From UBA1161 sp002311745 (lineage in GTDB: Bacteria > Planctomycetota > Phycisphaerae > Tepidisphaerales > Tepidisphaeraceae), in the NCBI GenBank assembly GCA_050018415.1, contig JBEKAB010000037.1, positions 1 through 38,874 of the forward strand: a stretch of DNA of 38,874 nucleotides, given 5' to 3'. How positions within the stretch are numbered: the stretch's first letter is position 1; each line of letters begins with the position of its first letter. The notes under the pieces are model-generated. The model was not told the origin of the DNA, made no database searches, and was given only the letters and a program-made list of their open reading frames with translations. The translations under genes were made by a program, and so were the position numbers. Below, piece after piece: positions 1 through 7,584 of the stretch.

Positions 1-33
1 TCGAAGGTGAACGTCCAAACCGACGTAACGCAT
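1..33 (-). CDS. IS110-family transposase, N-terminal fragment cut by window edge
   Basis: Only the first 11 codons lie in the window; the gene reads leftwards off the edge. They translate as MRYVGLDVHLR, the hallmark N-terminus of IS110-family DEDD transposases, in which the Asp of GLDVH is the first catalytic acidic residue. The ATG (31-33) is preceded on the same strand by AGGAGG at 39-44, five bases away, an excellent ribosome binding site. IS110 enzymes are RuvC-like recombinases that insert without classic terminal inverted repeats. Whether the rest of the gene is intact cannot be seen. The match is short, but the combination of motif, start codon and ribosome site makes a chance match unlikely. 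Confidence 0.72.
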   Translation of the reverse strand, partial: MRYVGLDVHLR

Positions 34-103
34 GCAAGCCTCCTTTCGGCTGAGGCGTTCGGTATATCCGAAACGACCTCGTTTGCCCGACTGCGAGGCT
101 TGC
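34..103 (-). other. Structured leader upstream of IS110-like transposase
   Basis: A perfect 9-bp inverted repeat (gcaagcctc at 34-42, gaggcttgc at 95-103) encloses an inner hairpin ttcgg-tatat-ccgaa near 58-73. The 9-bp stem overlaps the transposase Shine-Dalgarno at 39-44, so folding would hide it. IS110-family elements are known to encode bridge (seeker) RNAs in a non-coding end. At about 80 bases this end is shorter than the best-known examples, so translational control is at least as likely as a guide RNA. Confidence 0.4.
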
Positions 104-115
104 TGCATAGTTTCA

Positions 116-185
116 GCCGCAGAGAAAAAATTGATTTTTTAAAAACAGAATTCTTGTCTTCTCAGCGTCTCTGCGGTTGCATTTA
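116..185. repeat. Dispersed CAGAG-type repeat, copy A (truncated)
   Basis: A 9-bp inverted repeat (ccgcagaga 117-125, tctctgcgg 168-176) encloses an A/T-rich core. The outer segment 161-185, read on the minus strand, begins taaatgcaaccgcagagacg, the same as the copy at 38747. The core at 116-140 matches the minus strand of 4862-4886 at 23 of 25 positions. One outer arm is missing. It lies directly downstream of the nfeD-like gene and may also act as its transcription terminator. Confidence 0.7.
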
Positions 186-196
186 CTGGGCGCCGG

Positions 197-1747
197 CTAT
201 TCCTTTTTTCGCACGATGATGCTGGGTCCGGCCAGGGCGCGGACGACCAATTCGCTGCCGGCGGGAAGGAAGCCGGTTTCGCTGACGACGGAGGTGATGC
301 GTTTGTCGGCGATGGCGGGGTCGTAAAACTCGGCCGATCCGCCGGGACGCAACTCGGTGAGGGCTTTGCCGACGGCGCCGACGGGCGGCCAGGGGACCGT
401 GTTGCCCGCGACGGGGCCGGAGGCGCTGGCGGTCGGGCGGTTGCCGGTGGTGGCGGTGATGATCAGACGGCTGAAGTACGGCATCTTGGGCAAAAAGCGG
501 CTGAGCCACATCCACAGCAGCACGGAAGAGCCCATGGCGGCGGCGACGACGATGATCCCTTTTTGCATGGCGATCCAGGCGGCCGAGAAACTGTGCGGGA
601 TCGCGGGGCCGGTGTCCTTGGGTACGAAGGTCATTATGAGGCCGAAGACCACGAGGATGCCACCGGTGATGCCGGGGAAGAAATGGCCGGGCAAGAGGAT
701 TTCGAATGCGATCAAGACCAGGCCGGCGAAGATGAGCAGAATTTCCCACCACTGGGCATAGCCGGTGAGCAAGGGGACGCCGAGCATGAGGATCAGGGCG
801 GCCAGGCCGATGGTTTCCGCCACGCCGTGGCCCGGGGCGTGCAGGACGATGTAGAGGCATTGGAGAAAGATGACGATCAGAAGCCCGCGGACGGCGGCGC
901 TGCCGAGGATTTCGACCAGCTTCTCGCCGATACCGGAGGAGAGTTCCGCGACGACGACGTAGCCGCGCTGCTGTGCCAAGGCCTGCGCGGAGCCGGCGAT
1001 GCCGCTGGCCAGGCCGTAGCGCACGGCCTGGTCGCTGCTGACCGTCAGAAGGGTCGTCGGTCCATCAATGGGAACCGGCGCGCCGGGCACATCGGTCCAC
1101 TGCTTGGTGGCGATCAATTTGGCGTAATCCTTGTCATCGACGAATCGCTTCTCGCCCTTGTCGTTCTGCACCCAGTAGACGGTGCGCGCGACGTCGACCA
1201 TGGCGGCGGCCAGCAGGGGGTCGTGGTGGTTGCGCTGGGCGCTGTCGGCGAAATCCAGAAGCACGGTGCTTTCGGCCTTGGCGCGTTCGGCCGGGGGCAT
1301 CGCTTCCAGGCCGGTGGCGCCAAAGACGATCGGAGCGCAATCGCCCAGCGTGGCCGAGCCGCTCATGACGATCTCGTCGCAGGCCATGGCGATCATCGCC
1401 CCGGCCGAAATCGCCTTGTCCTCGACGAAAGCGATGGTGTGAATGTCATCCTGGCGTTTGAGAAATCGCGAGATTTCCTCGCCGGCGGTGACCAGGCCGC
1501 CGTAGGTGTCGACGTTGAGAATGACGACTTTGGCGCCCAAGCCGCGGGCCTGGTTGAAGCGGTTGATGAGCTGATCGCGCGAGTAGTCGTTGATCTCGCC
1601 CTGGAGTTGAACGATGACGGCTTTGGTTTGCGAAGCCGACGGCTGGGAGGCCGGAGCGTCGGCCCGTACGGGAATGCACAACAGCAGCAGAAGAACAACC
1701 GCCTGCCAGAGACGCCCCTCACCCCGTCCCTCTCCCCATGAGTACAT
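197..1747 (-). CDS. NfeD-type membrane-bound ClpP-class serine protease
   Basis: The protein has about 516 residues. A signal peptide (core LWQAVVLLLLLCIPV) is followed by a SppA/ClpP-like protease domain with the NVDTYGG and AISAGAMIAM motifs; the Ser of ISAG is the expected nucleophile. A block of four or five membrane helices follows, then a C-terminal OB-fold NfeD domain ending PSIIVRKKE. Long NfeD proteins of this layout are thought to take part in membrane protein quality control, often with a stomatin-like partner, which is not in the window. An in-frame ATG at 1786 is also possible; neither start has a clear Shine-Dalgarno. The ATG used here lies inside a palindromic repeat (1728-1757), so residues 1-11 are encoded by repeat DNA. 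Confidence 0.88.
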   Translation of the reverse strand: MYSWGEGRGEGRLWQAVVLLLLLCIPVRADAPASQPSASQTKAVIVQLQGEINDYSRDQLINRFNQARGLGAKVVILNVDTYGGLVTAGEEISRFLKRQDDIHTIAFVEDKAISAGAMIAMACDEIVMSGSATLGDCAPIVFGATGLEAMPPAERAKAESTVLLDFADSAQRNHHDPLLAAAMVDVARTVYWVQNDKGEKRFVDDKDYAKLIATKQWTDVPGAPVPIDGPTTLLTVSSDQAVRYGLASGIAGSAQALAQQRGYVVVAELSSGIGEKLVEILGSAAVRGLLIVIFLQCLYIVLHAPGHGVAETIGLAALILMLGVPLLTGYAQWWEILLIFAGLVLIAFEILLPGHFFPGITGGILVVFGLIMTFVPKDTGPAIPHSFSAAWIAMQKGIIVVAAAMGSSVLLWMWLSRFLPKMPYFSRLIITATTGNRPTASASGPVAGNTVPWPPVGAVGKALTELRPGGSAEFYDPAIADKRITSVVSETGFLPAGSELVVRALAGPSIIVRKKE

Positions 1748-1757
1748 GGGGCGAGGG
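1728..1757. repeat. Palindrome overlapping the nfeD start
   Basis: Arms 1728-1740 and 1745-1757 pair at 12 of 13 positions around the loop agta. The arm sequence CCCTCTCCCC resembles a class of intergenic repeat seen in many bacterial genomes (recalled, not checked). It contains the ATG at 1747 of the nfeD-like gene. Confidence 0.7.
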
Positions 1758-1832
1758 GGAACACCTGATTGCCCCGCGTGTTTCATGGCTCTATTTTACG
1801 ACAAATCCCGGCCGGAGAAAAACGTTTGTACA

Positions 1833-2378
1833 ATGCGAGCCATGCGCCGCCCAACCGCTCGCCTTTTCATGGCCGTGTGGCTGATTTTGTGCCTGCTCGT
1901 GGGCGTGGCGTGGATTTCCAGCCGGCACACGATGGAGAGTTGGACCGTCCGCTACGGCCGACACTTTGGTCAATCAGTGAGCCTCATCTTGCTCGACGTT
2001 GACTCCAGAGCCGGTTCGGTATCTTTGTGGCTTGAATACGGCACGGAGCCTGGCTTCGACCACACGGGATGGAGCGCCTGGCATGTCGCCATGCACCTGG
2101 GCAACTCCCCGCAAAAAACCAGGATGGAGGCGGGTACGGAATCCACCGACATGATCCCGAACACTCCTTATAGCAGCGGGAGAATCCTCTGGGTAACCAT
2201 CCCGTATTGGCTGCTGCTGGGCGTGATGTTGATCGTGCCGGCGCTGCGGCTGTTGATGTGGTGGCGGCGGCGCGGGCGGATGGCGGGGCGGTGCCCGCAT
2301 TGCGGGTACGATCTGCGCGCCACGCCGGACCGCTGCCCGGAATGCGGCGCGGTCATCGCGTCGCCGCCGTCAGTTTGA
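1833..2378 (+). CDS. Membrane protein with C-terminal planctomycete zinc ribbon
   Basis: This is a 181-residue protein. A membrane helix at about 11-28 is followed by an extracytoplasmic stretch of about 90 residues with no recognised domain, a second helix at about 122-144, a basic stop-transfer segment (WWRRRGR), and a short cytoplasmic tail with four Cys (C154, C157, C168, C171) in CPHCGYDLRATPDRCPECG. The tail is a rubredoxin-like zinc ribbon found on many otherwise unrelated membrane proteins of Phycisphaerae. Function is unknown. The start at 1833 is chosen because upstream codons lie in the nfeD 5' region; ATG 1842 is an alternative. The gene is divergent from nfeD and its end overlaps the end of convergent trpD by 9 bp. 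Confidence 0.8.
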   Translation: MRAMRRPTARLFMAVWLILCLLVGVAWISSRHTMESWTVRYGRHFGQSVSLILLDVDSRAGSVSLWLEYGTEPGFDHTGWSAWHVAMHLGNSPQKTRMEAGTESTDMIPNTPYSSGRILWVTIPYWLLLGVMLIVPALRLLMWWRRRGRMAGRCPHCGYDLRATPDRCPECGAVIASPPSV

Positions 2379-3395
2379 CGGCCGCGAGCAGAGGATCAGC
2401 ACGTCCAGCGTCTGGCGGGCTTTGCCATCGTCCACGGCCGCGGCCGCGAGGCGAAGGCCATCCTGCAAATCATCGGCTGCCTCGGCGACGACCAACGCGG
2501 CGGCGGCGTTCAGGATCGCGATGTCGCGCTTGGGTCCGCCTTGGCCGTCGAGCACGTCCGTCAAGGCCGCTGCCGCTTCATCGACGGAATTGACTTGCAG
2601 GTCGGACAGCCGGGCATACTCCAGGCCCGACTCGGCCGGGTCCAGCGTCCAGGTGTGAATGTGTCCTTCGTACAGTTCGCTGATGCGCGTGGGGCCAAGG
2701 GTGGAGATTTCGTCCAAACCGTCCTCGGCGCAAGCGACCCAGGCGCGGCGGCTGCCCAATTCGCGCAGGACGGCGGCCAGGCGATCGGTCAACTCGGGGG
2801 CAAAAACGCCGAGCAACTGATGGCGGGTCCGGCCGGGATTGGTCAGCGGCCCCAGCAGGTTGAAGATCGTGGCAATGCCCAGGGCTTTGCGTGCTTCGGC
2901 GACGAATTTCATGGCCGGGTGATGCAACCGGGCGTAGGCGAAGCACATGTTGGCTTCTTTGAGGCAGCGGGCCAAATCCTGCGGCGTGGTTTGGAGGTTC
3001 AGCCCCAATTTTTCCAGCACATCGGCCGAGCCGGCGCGGCCGGAGGCCGAGCGGTTGCCGTGCTTGACGACTTTGACGCCGCAGGCGGCGACGATGATGG
3101 CGGCGGCGGTGGAGATGTTAAACGTGTGCCGCACGTCCCCGCCGGTGCCGCAGGTGTCCAGTACGATCCCGGCCTCGTCGCAGGGGACGGGGATGACTTT
3201 TTCGCGCATGACCGTGGCGGCGCCGACCAGTTCCTCGACGGTGGTTCCCTTGGCCGCCATGCCGATCAGCAGCCCGCCGATCTCCGCCTCGTTGGCCTGA
3301 CCGGACATGATGTGAAGGAAGGCGTCGCGCGCCTCATCGCGCGTGAGGTCCTGGCGGTAGCAGAGCTTGAGCAGTAGGTCGCGAAAAGCGGTCAT
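2370..3395 (-). CDS. trpD: Anthranilate phosphoribosyltransferase
   Basis: The enzyme transfers the phosphoribosyl group of PRPP to anthranilate in tryptophan synthesis. The protein has 341 residues, the usual family length. Expected motifs are all present: CGTGGD (82-87, PRPP diphosphate loop), NIST (93-96), KHGNR (111-115), SGRAGSADVLEKLG and an N-terminal helical domain. The reading frame stays open upstream to 3500, but that stretch is only repeat DNA (translating as FVIRHSNFVIR-like sequence), so the ATG at 3395 is used. No other trp gene is nearby. It lies downstream of galK on the same strand, separated by a strong inverted repeat, so joint transcription is doubtful. Confidence 0.95.
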   Translation of the reverse strand: MTAFRDLLLKLCYRQDLTRDEARDAFLHIMSGQANEAEIGGLLIGMAAKGTTVEELVGAATVMREKVIPVPCDEAGIVLDTCGTGGDVRHTFNISTAAAIIVAACGVKVVKHGNRSASGRAGSADVLEKLGLNLQTTPQDLARCLKEANMCFAYARLHHPAMKFVAEARKALGIATIFNLLGPLTNPGRTRHQLLGVFAPELTDRLAAVLRELGSRRAWVACAEDGLDEISTLGPTRISELYEGHIHTWTLDPAESGLEYARLSDLQVNSVDEAAAALTDVLDGQGGPKRDIAILNAAAALVVAEAADDLQDGLRLAAAAVDDGKARQTLDVLILCSRPSN

Positions 3396-3415
3396 GGGTG
3401 CGAATGACGAGGTTC

Positions 3416-3548
3416 GAATGACGAAATTCGAATGACGAATGACGAATGAAATGACGAATGACGAATGAATGCGGGCCGAGGCGCTTTGCTCATTGGGCAT
3501 TGGACATTCGGAATTGATTCGTCATTCGTCATTCGAATTTCGTCATTC
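3416..3548. repeat. Perfect 32-bp inverted repeat with GAATGAC units
   Basis: Arm 3416-3447 is an exact reverse complement of 3517-3548, with 69 bp between. The arms are built from tandem 7-bp units (gaatgac) and further units lie at 3401-3409 and 3448-3468. The element fills the space between galK and trpD. Transcribed, it would form a very stable hairpin that could limit read-through from galK. There is no open frame of note and no sign of a CRISPR layout. Confidence 0.9.
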
Positions 3549-3554
3549 TCTTGA

Positions 3555-4736
3555 TCATTCCACCACCGTGGCTCCTGCCGTGGCGGTGGTCACGAGCACG
3601 CTGGGTTGGCGGCCGAATTTCTCCGTGTACGTTTTGTGCAGGTGCTCGCAAAGGGCATCCACCGAGCGGGGCTGGACCATGGCGACGATGCAGCCGCCAA
3701 AGCCGCCGCCGGTCATGCGGGCGCCGTAGACGCTCTTGACCTGCATCGCCTTGTCCACCAGGAAATCCAGCTCGGGGCAGCTCACCTCGTAATCGTCGCG
3801 CAGGGAGTTGTGGCTCTGGACCATCAATTCGCCGGCGTCGTCGTATTGCTGCTCTTTGAGGTTTTGGGCCATGGCCGCGGTGCGGCCGTTTTCGCTGATG
3901 ACGTGGCGGCAGCGGCGAAAGACGACTTCGCTCAGGTCCGAGCGCGAGGCGTCGAGTTGCGGCATCGTCACATCGCGAAGGGCCTTGAGGTCCGCGTGGC
4001 GGCGGCGCAGGACGGCGACGCCTTCTTCGCATTGTCGGCGGCGCATGGCGTACTCGCCGCCCACCAGGTCGTGCTTGACCATGGTGTTGGCGACGACGAT
4101 GCGCAATTCGTTGGGGTCGAGAGCGACAAATTGCTTGGAAAGATCGCGGCAATCCAGGAGCATGGCGTGGCCGCTGCGGGCGGCGCAAACGATCATTTGG
4201 TCCATGATGCCGACGGGAACCTGGGCGTAGTCGTGCTCGGCTTTCTGGCAGATCAGGGCCAGGCGGTCGGGGCCGATGCTCAGCCCAACCAGGAAGAGCA
4301 TGGCGCGGGCGGCGGCGAGCTCGAGGGCGGCGCTACTGGCCAGCCCGCCGCCGACGCTCAGGGTATTGCAAACAAGTGCGTCCATCCCGGACAGGGGGAT
4401 GCCGGCGGCGATCAATCCCGCCGCCACGCCGCGGACGTAGTTGCCCCAGGGCGGCTTTCCGCGCTCGACTTTCTTCTGTACGGAGAATTCGACGAACTCG
4501 TTGGGGAAGACGGTGGAGGCGATCTTGACCAGGTCATCGCTGCGCGTGCGGCAGACCATGGTGATCTGGGGCTCGATGGCCATGGGAAAGACCAGGCCCT
4601 CGTTGTAGTCGGTGTGCTCGCCGATGAGATTGACGCGGCCGGGGGCGCGCACGATGTGGGTTCTCACCTCCGGCGACGCGGCGCCGAAAACCTGGGTGAA
4701 CCGCTCCCGCAGGCGCTGGTTGGCCTCCTGATCCAT
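3555..4736 (-). CDS. galK: Galactokinase
   Basis: ATP-dependent phosphorylation of galactose to galactose 1-phosphate (Leloir pathway), GHMP kinase family. The protein has 393 residues, typical length. The galactokinase signature GRVNLIGEHTDYNEG is at 33-47, the ATP-binding GHMP motif appears as VGGGLASSAALE, and the C-terminal motif GARMTGGGFGGC is near the end. The ATG at 4736 is preferred over a TTG at 4772, which lies in a repeat element; no Shine-Dalgarno is obvious. No galT or galE is visible, so the gene stands alone. Confidence 0.95.
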   Translation of the reverse strand: MDQEANQRLRERFTQVFGAASPEVRTHIVRAPGRVNLIGEHTDYNEGLVFPMAIEPQITMVCRTRSDDLVKIASTVFPNEFVEFSVQKKVERGKPPWGNYVRGVAAGLIAAGIPLSGMDALVCNTLSVGGGLASSAALELAAARAMLFLVGLSIGPDRLALICQKAEHDYAQVPVGIMDQMIVCAARSGHAMLLDCRDLSKQFVALDPNELRIVVANTMVKHDLVGGEYAMRRRQCEEGVAVLRRRHADLKALRDVTMPQLDASRSDLSEVVFRRCRHVISENGRTAAMAQNLKEQQYDDAGELMVQSHNSLRDDYEVSCPELDFLVDKAMQVKSVYGARMTGGGFGGCIVAMVQPRSVDALCEHLHKTYTEKFGRQPSVLVTTATAGATVVE

Positions 4737-4763
4737 TGCGGCGACTGTAAGAATGCGGGAAGA

Positions 4764-4922
4764 CAAATGCAACCGCCCAGACGCAGAGGGTGCAGAGTGC
4801 CGCAGAAAAGAAAAATGGAAAAAGGGTTTTCATATTTTTCTCAGGCAGGAATGCTCTTTCTAAAAGATCAATTTCTTCTCTGCGGCTATCTCTGCGCCTC
4901 TGCGTCTGGGCGGTTGCATTTG
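4764..4922. repeat. MITE-like CAGAG repeat with 26-bp inverted ends, copy B
   Basis: The ends 4764-4789 and 4897-4922 are exact reverse complements over 26 bp (beginning caaatgcaaccgcccagacg). A second, imperfect inner pair (gccgcaga near 4798, tctgcggc near 4879) extends the symmetry. The 107-bp core is A/T-rich and non-coding. It shares its core with copy A (116-185) and its outer arm with 38747-38780. It sits in the divergent galK / TraB-family intergenic region. Confidence 0.88.
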
Positions 4923-4970
4923 GCGGGGTGGGTGCCATGTGGGCGGCAGAGCCGCTATACTCAAGTAAGG

Positions 4971-5909
4971 ATGTGGCGAGGCGCATTCATGGCGATGGTC
5001 CTTGCGGCGGCGGGGGCGGCTTGGGCATCGCCTGCCACTGCCCCGGCGACGCGGCCGCAGGTGCCGCAATCGTTCATCCGCTTCGTCGAGGACGGCCACG
5101 GCGGAGGATCGCTGCAAACGGCGGATGTGGCGTTCCAGAACCGGGACGGCGCGACCGTGCACCTGATCGCGGCCGTGCATATCGGGGAAAAATCGTATTA
5201 CGACGCGCTGAACCGGCAGTTTCAGGACTTTGACGCGGTGCTGTACGAGATGATCAAGCCGCGCGGCGCGGCTCCGCCGGCGCCGGGACAGGCCGAGCAA
5301 TCCGACAGCGACATCGCGGCATTCCAACGGTTCCTGAAGGATGTCCTGGAACTCGATTTTCAGTTGGATGACATCGACTATACCGCGCCCAACTTCGTGC
5401 ACGCGGATTTGGATCGGGAAACGTTCGAAAAACTCCAGGAGCAACGCGGGGAAAGTTTTGAATCGCTGATGCTGCAGCAGATGCTCAATGCCCTGAACCA
5501 ATCGACGACGCGGCAAAGCGACGTGCAGTCGCTGCAAGACATGGTCAACGTCCTGACGCATCCGGATATGGAGCGGCAGATCAAAGTGGTCCTCGCCCGA
5601 CAGATGGGGGAGATGGACACGGCGGCGATGGGGCTGGAAGGGCCGGGGGCAACGGTGATCCTGAGCGAGCGCAACAACGCGGCGATGCAGACGCTGTCCC
5701 AGACGCTTGCCGCGGGGAAGAAAAACGTCGCCATTTTCTATGGGTCGGCGCACATGCCCGATCTGGCCAAGCGACTCGCGGCCGAGGGATTCGAGCCGCT
5801 GAGCACGCGATGGAATCTGGCTTGGGACCTGACGATCCGGCCGGACCAGCCATCCGCGGTCCAGAAACTTTTTGACGGGCTGATCAAATCGCTGCAGGAG
5901 AACAAGTGA
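4971..5909 (+). CDS. TraB/GumN-family protein, exported
   Basis: A 312-residue protein with an N-terminal signal peptide (MWRGAF then AMVLAAAGAAWAS). The body carries the TraB/PrgY/TIKI-like core: HLIAAVHIGEKSYY with His70, an acidic residue in LYEMI near 93, and GSAHMPDL towards the C-terminus. Relatives include TIKI metalloproteases and bacterial GumN proteins. A metal-dependent peptidase activity outside the cytoplasm is plausible but not shown. ATG 4989 is an alternative start; a TATACT at 4956-4961 would leave only a very short leader for ATG 4971. It is first of a likely three-gene operon with tmk (18-bp gap) and holB. Confidence 0.8.
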   Translation: MWRGAFMAMVLAAAGAAWASPATAPATRPQVPQSFIRFVEDGHGGGSLQTADVAFQNRDGATVHLIAAVHIGEKSYYDALNRQFQDFDAVLYEMIKPRGAAPPAPGQAEQSDSDIAAFQRFLKDVLELDFQLDDIDYTAPNFVHADLDRETFEKLQEQRGESFESLMLQQMLNALNQSTTRQSDVQSLQDMVNVLTHPDMERQIKVVLARQMGEMDTAAMGLEGPGATVILSERNNAAMQTLSQTLAAGKKNVAIFYGSAHMPDLAKRLAAEGFEPLSTRWNLAWDLTIRPDQPSAVQKLFDGLIKSLQENK

Positions 5910-5927
5910 TCGCCGCGGACTAATGAC

Positions 5928-6560
5928 ATGAATCATCTGCGCGGAAAATTCATCGTCTTCGACGGCGGGGAAGGCTGCGGCAAGAGCACGCAGGCGGCGA
6001 TGCTCGACGCTGCACTGCAAAAGGCCGGCGTGCCGACGCTCCTGGTGCGCGATCCCGGCTCGACGCACATCGGCGAGAAAATCCGCGCCATCCTGCTCGA
6101 TCCGCAACACGATCGCATGTCGATGCGCTGCGAGATGCTACTGTACATGGCGGCGCGGGCGCAGATGGTCAAGGAATTGATCGAGCCTGCGCTAGCGGCG
6201 GGAAAATGCGTGATCTGCGACCGGTTCATTACCAGCACGCTGGCGTACCAGTTGGGCGGCGAGGGTCTGACGGCGGAGGAAATCCACCGGGTGGGGCAGG
6301 TCGCGGTGGGCGGACGCTGGCCGGATTTGACCATCCTCCTGGACATGCCCGTGGACCGCAGCGCCGCCCGCCTGAATCGGCAGCGCGACCGCATCGAGCA
6401 GCGCCCGGACGAGTACCACCAACGCGTGCGCGAAAATTACCTTCAACAGGGGCGGCAGCACGAGAAAAAGATGCGCATCATCGACGCCGACCGCGATCGG
6501 GAGGCGATTCATGCGGATGTCATGCGCCTGCTGGGGCAGATGAATGATGATTGGGTTTGA
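5928..6560 (+). CDS. tmk: Thymidylate kinase
   Basis: Phosphorylates dTMP to dTDP. The protein has 210 residues, a normal length. Walker A GGEGCGKST is at 13-21, RDPGSTHIGE (41-50) corresponds to the usual REPGGT region, DRF is at 98-100 followed by ITSTLAYQ, and the Arg-rich LID appears as RLNRQRDRIEQR. The substitution of DPGS for EPGG is mild and also seen in planctomycete homologues (recalled, not checked). The stop overlaps the start of holB by 17 bp, the classic tmk-holB pairing. Confidence 0.95.
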   Translation: MNHLRGKFIVFDGGEGCGKSTQAAMLDAALQKAGVPTLLVRDPGSTHIGEKIRAILLDPQHDRMSMRCEMLLYMAARAQMVKELIEPALAAGKCVICDRFITSTLAYQLGGEGLTAEEIHRVGQVAVGGRWPDLTILLDMPVDRSAARLNRQRDRIEQRPDEYHQRVRENYLQQGRQHEKKMRIIDADRDREAIHADVMRLLGQMNDDWV

Positions 6561-7584
6561 GCAAATCGTCGGGCAGGATGCGGCGATTGGGTCGCTGCTG
6601 GGCGCGTACCGGGCGGATCGGCTGCCGCACGGGTTGATCTTTGCCGGCCCGGTGGGCGTGGGCAAGGCGACGACGGCCGCGGCGTTTGCGGTTTTGTTTC
6701 TGTGCGAGGCCGCCAAGGACGACCGCGCGTGCGGGGTTTGCCAAAGCTGCGTGGCGATGTCGGCCGGGTCGGCCGGGTCGGGCGGTTCGCATCCGGATTA
6801 TCACGTCATCACCAAGGAACTGGCCCGCGTGTATGACAAAACGGGAACGAGCAAGGCGACGCAGCTTGCCATCAACGTGGTGCGGTATGAGCTGGCGGCC
6901 CCGGCCGCCCGCAAAACCGTGCTGGGGCGAGGTAAGGTCTTTGTCGTCGAAGAGGCGGAGCTGATGACGCCGGCGGCCCAGAACGCGATCCTCAAGACAC
7001 TGGAAGAGCCGTGGGGCCGGACGCTCATTATCCTGCTGACGACGGACGCGACGGCTTTGCTGGCGACGGTCCGCAGCCGCTGCCAGACGATCCCCTTCGC
7101 GGCTTTGGAGAAGGATGTGGTGATCCAAGAACTGCGTCGGCGGGGGATCAAGGCGGCGACCGCCTCGGCCGCGGCGGAATTGTGCGATGGATCGCTGGGG
7201 CTGGCCCTGCGGTGGATCGAGGATGGCGTGGTGGAATCGGCCGGTGAATTGAATCAATGCGTCGACGCAGCTCTCGCCGGGGAATCGGGGGGCGACTTGG
7301 CCGATCTGCTCAGAACCCTGGCCGATAAGCAAGCGCAAAAGACACTTGAGCGTGACGACTTAGCGAGCAAGGACGCGGCCACGCGCGATGCCCTGGCGAT
7401 GTACCTATCGCTGGCCGCCCGCCAGCTACGCCTGCGCCTCGCCGTTAGCGCGGGTGCGGATCAGATGGAAAAGATTTGCCAAGCGATCGACGCGGTCGCG
7501 CGGGCCCAGCAGTATCTGGATGCCAATGTCAACGTGGCATTGGTACTGGAGCAAATCGGCCTTGCTCTCGCCGCGTCGGAGTAA
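6544..7584 (+). CDS. holB: DNA polymerase III delta-prime-type clamp loader subunit
   Basis: A 346-residue AAA+ protein. FEQIVGQDAAIGSL opens the domain, a Walker A-like GPVGVGKAT is at 35-43, four zinc-binding Cys are at 54, 63, 66 and 69, VVEEAELMTPAAQNAILKTLEEP forms the Walker B / sensor region (quoted as separate adjacent motifs VVEEAE and AILKTLEEP), and the RSRCQ sensor follows. It lacks a DnaX-like C-terminal extension, which favours delta-prime (HolB) over tau/gamma. Ser/Gly-rich SAGSAGSGG near 73-81 is an unusual insert next to the zinc module. It is translationally coupled to tmk by overlap. Confidence 0.88.
   Translation: MMIGFEQIVGQDAAIGSLLGAYRADRLPHGLIFAGPVGVGKATTAAAFAVLFLCEAAKDDRACGVCQSCVAMSAGSAGSGGSHPDYHVITKELARVYDKTGTSKATQLAINVVRYELAAPAARKTVLGRGKVFVVEEAELMTPAAQNAILKTLEEPWGRTLIILLTTDATALLATVRSRCQTIPFAALEKDVVIQELRRRGIKAATASAAAELCDGSLGLALRWIEDGVVESAGELNQCVDAALAGESGGDLADLLRTLADKQAQKTLERDDLASKDAATRDALAMYLSLAARQLRLRLAVSAGADQMEKICQAIDAVARAQQYLDANVNVALVLEQIGLALAASE

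Larger units (their letters stand above)
1..112 (-). mobile_element. End of an IS110-like insertion sequence
   Basis: This contains the transposase start plus its upstream non-coding end. The outer boundary is inferred: the dispersed repeat that begins near 113-116 lacks the outer arm present in the related copy at 4764-4922, as expected if the insertion sequence landed in or beside it. That leaves about 80 bp of non-coding DNA upstream of the transposase. Confidence 0.5.

Noticed and set aside
7..219. Plus-strand 70-codon frame at the left edge
   Set aside because: It starts with GTG, lacks a ribosome site, lies antisense to the IS110-like start and crosses a repeat.
3396..3500. N-terminal extension of trpD
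   Set aside because: The extension is encoded by tandem repeat units and gives FVIRHS-like sequence with no relation to the enzyme family.
3401..3548. Possible CRISPR array
   Set aside because: The units are 7 bp, tandem and inverted, with no spacers; it is a palindromic repeat.
3606..4970. Long open frame on the plus strand running into the TraB-family gene
   Set aside because: It is antisense to galK and then crosses the repeat at 4764-4922; the TraB domain only begins after the signal peptide at 4971.
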